A DNA stretch of 5,974 nt from Anaerolineae bacterium. Its GTDB lineage: Bacteria; Chloroflexota; Anaerolineae; Aggregatilineales; Phototrophicaceae. Both the position numbers and the translations under genes were made by a program. The notes beneath the pieces were generated by a model that worked only from the letters and a program-made list of their open reading frames with translations, had not been told where the DNA came from and ran no database searches. Below, piece after piece: positions 5,672-5,974 of the stretch. The stretch is taken from NCBI GenBank assembly GCA_028284565.1, contig JANQRM010000498.1:1-5974 (forward strand). Direction: 5' to 3'. How positions within the stretch are numbered: position 1 is the first letter of the stretch; every line of letters starts with the position of its first letter.

Positions 5672-5974
5672 ATGTCTAAGAGATTTTTCTTGGTAATGCT
5701 ATTAACCCTCAGCATGATTCTGATGGGCTTATCGGTCACCTCTGGTCAGGATGATGGAAATTACACTATCGCCTTTGTGCCGGGCGTGAATCCCGATCCC
5801 TTCTATATCACTATGGCAAGTGGAGTGAATCAAGCGGCGGCAGATTTGGGTGTGACCATCATTCAGCAAGACCCCGAACGCTTTGATGTGACTGTCTCTG
5901 TGCCGATTATCGAAGCTCTGATCGCGCGTGGCGATATCGACGCGATTGTCACGGCTCCAAATGACAAAGAGCAA
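5672..5974 (+). CDS. RbsB-like periplasmic sugar-binding protein of an ABC importer, N-terminal part
   Basis: The frame is open from ATG 5672 to the window end (101 codons), with AGGA seven or so bases upstream. Residues 1-26 are a signal peptide: charged MSKR, a hydrophobic core (FFLVMLLTLSMILMGLSV) and a polar TSGQ exit; there is no lipobox Cys. The mature part begins YTIAFVPGVNPDPFYITMASG and continues GVNQAAADLGVTIIQQDPERFDVTVSVPIIEALIARG then DIDAIVTAPND. This is the opening lobe of the Peripla_BP_4 family: first beta strand, sugar-stacking aromatic region, helix, second strand, and the IDAIV strand. Such proteins deliver ribose, fructose, xylose, galactose or similar sugars to an ABC permease. 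The rest of the protein, and presumably the permease and ATPase genes, lie beyond the window. Its position after the DeoR gene suggests it starts, or lies in, the regulated transport operon. Confidence 0.88.
   Translation, partial: MSKRFFLVMLLTLSMILMGLSVTSGQDDGNYTIAFVPGVNPDPFYITMASGVNQAAADLGVTIIQQDPERFDVTVSVPIIEALIARGDIDAIVTAPNDKEQ

Noticed and set aside
5729..5974. Minus-strand frame of 81 codons at the right edge
   Set aside because: It is the antisense shadow of the sugar-binding protein, which has a signal peptide and family motifs.
1..5974. CRISPR array, defence system, rRNA or full tRNA gene
   Set aside because: No regularly spaced repeats, defence-gene motifs or structured RNA genes were seen on either strand.

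Overview
The window looks like a bacterial chromosome of moderate GC. Sugar-catabolism genes flank a 2.3 kb stretch of decayed genes. The protein style (GH4 tail, ROK kinase, periplasmic sugar-binding protein, integrase type) resembles Chloroflexota, perhaps an Anaerolineae/Aggregatilineales-like lineage. That placement is from memory of the families and was not tested.

Layout. 2-100 (+) is the last 32 codons of a family GH4 glycosidase. 101-291 is noncoding and holds one small hairpin. 292-999 (+) is a broken IS6-family transposase. 1058-1530 (-) is the C-terminal half of a nitrate/sulfonate/taurine-type ABC ATPase, also broken and without its Walker A half. 1541-2576 (+) is a nearly full-length tyrosine recombinase destroyed by frameshifts and stops. 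Open reading frames within these three stretches are pieces of the dead genes. 2577-2717 is noncoding. 2718-4600 (-) is an intact two-gene operon of a PfkA-type phosphofructokinase followed by a ROK sugar kinase, overlapping by 4 bp. A 150 bp divergent control region (4601-4750) separates it from a DeoR-family regulator (4751-5530, +). After 141 bp of noncoding DNA, a RbsB-like sugar-binding lipid-free secreted protein starts at 5672 and runs off the window.

How the genes may work together (inference). The binding protein would begin an ABC import operon for a monosaccharide. The ROK kinase would phosphorylate the imported sugar, the phosphofructokinase would make the bisphosphate for aldolase cleavage, and the DeoR protein would sense a sugar phosphate and control both directions. 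Repeated TTGACAA-type words in the divergent region and before the binding-protein gene are candidate operators. Fructose is the simplest substrate, but the phosphofructokinase has changed residues at substrate-binding positions, so another ketose phosphate is possible.

No convincing new system is visible. The points most worth a second look are the variant phosphofructokinase, the symmetric divergent control region, and the graveyard of three pseudogenes.
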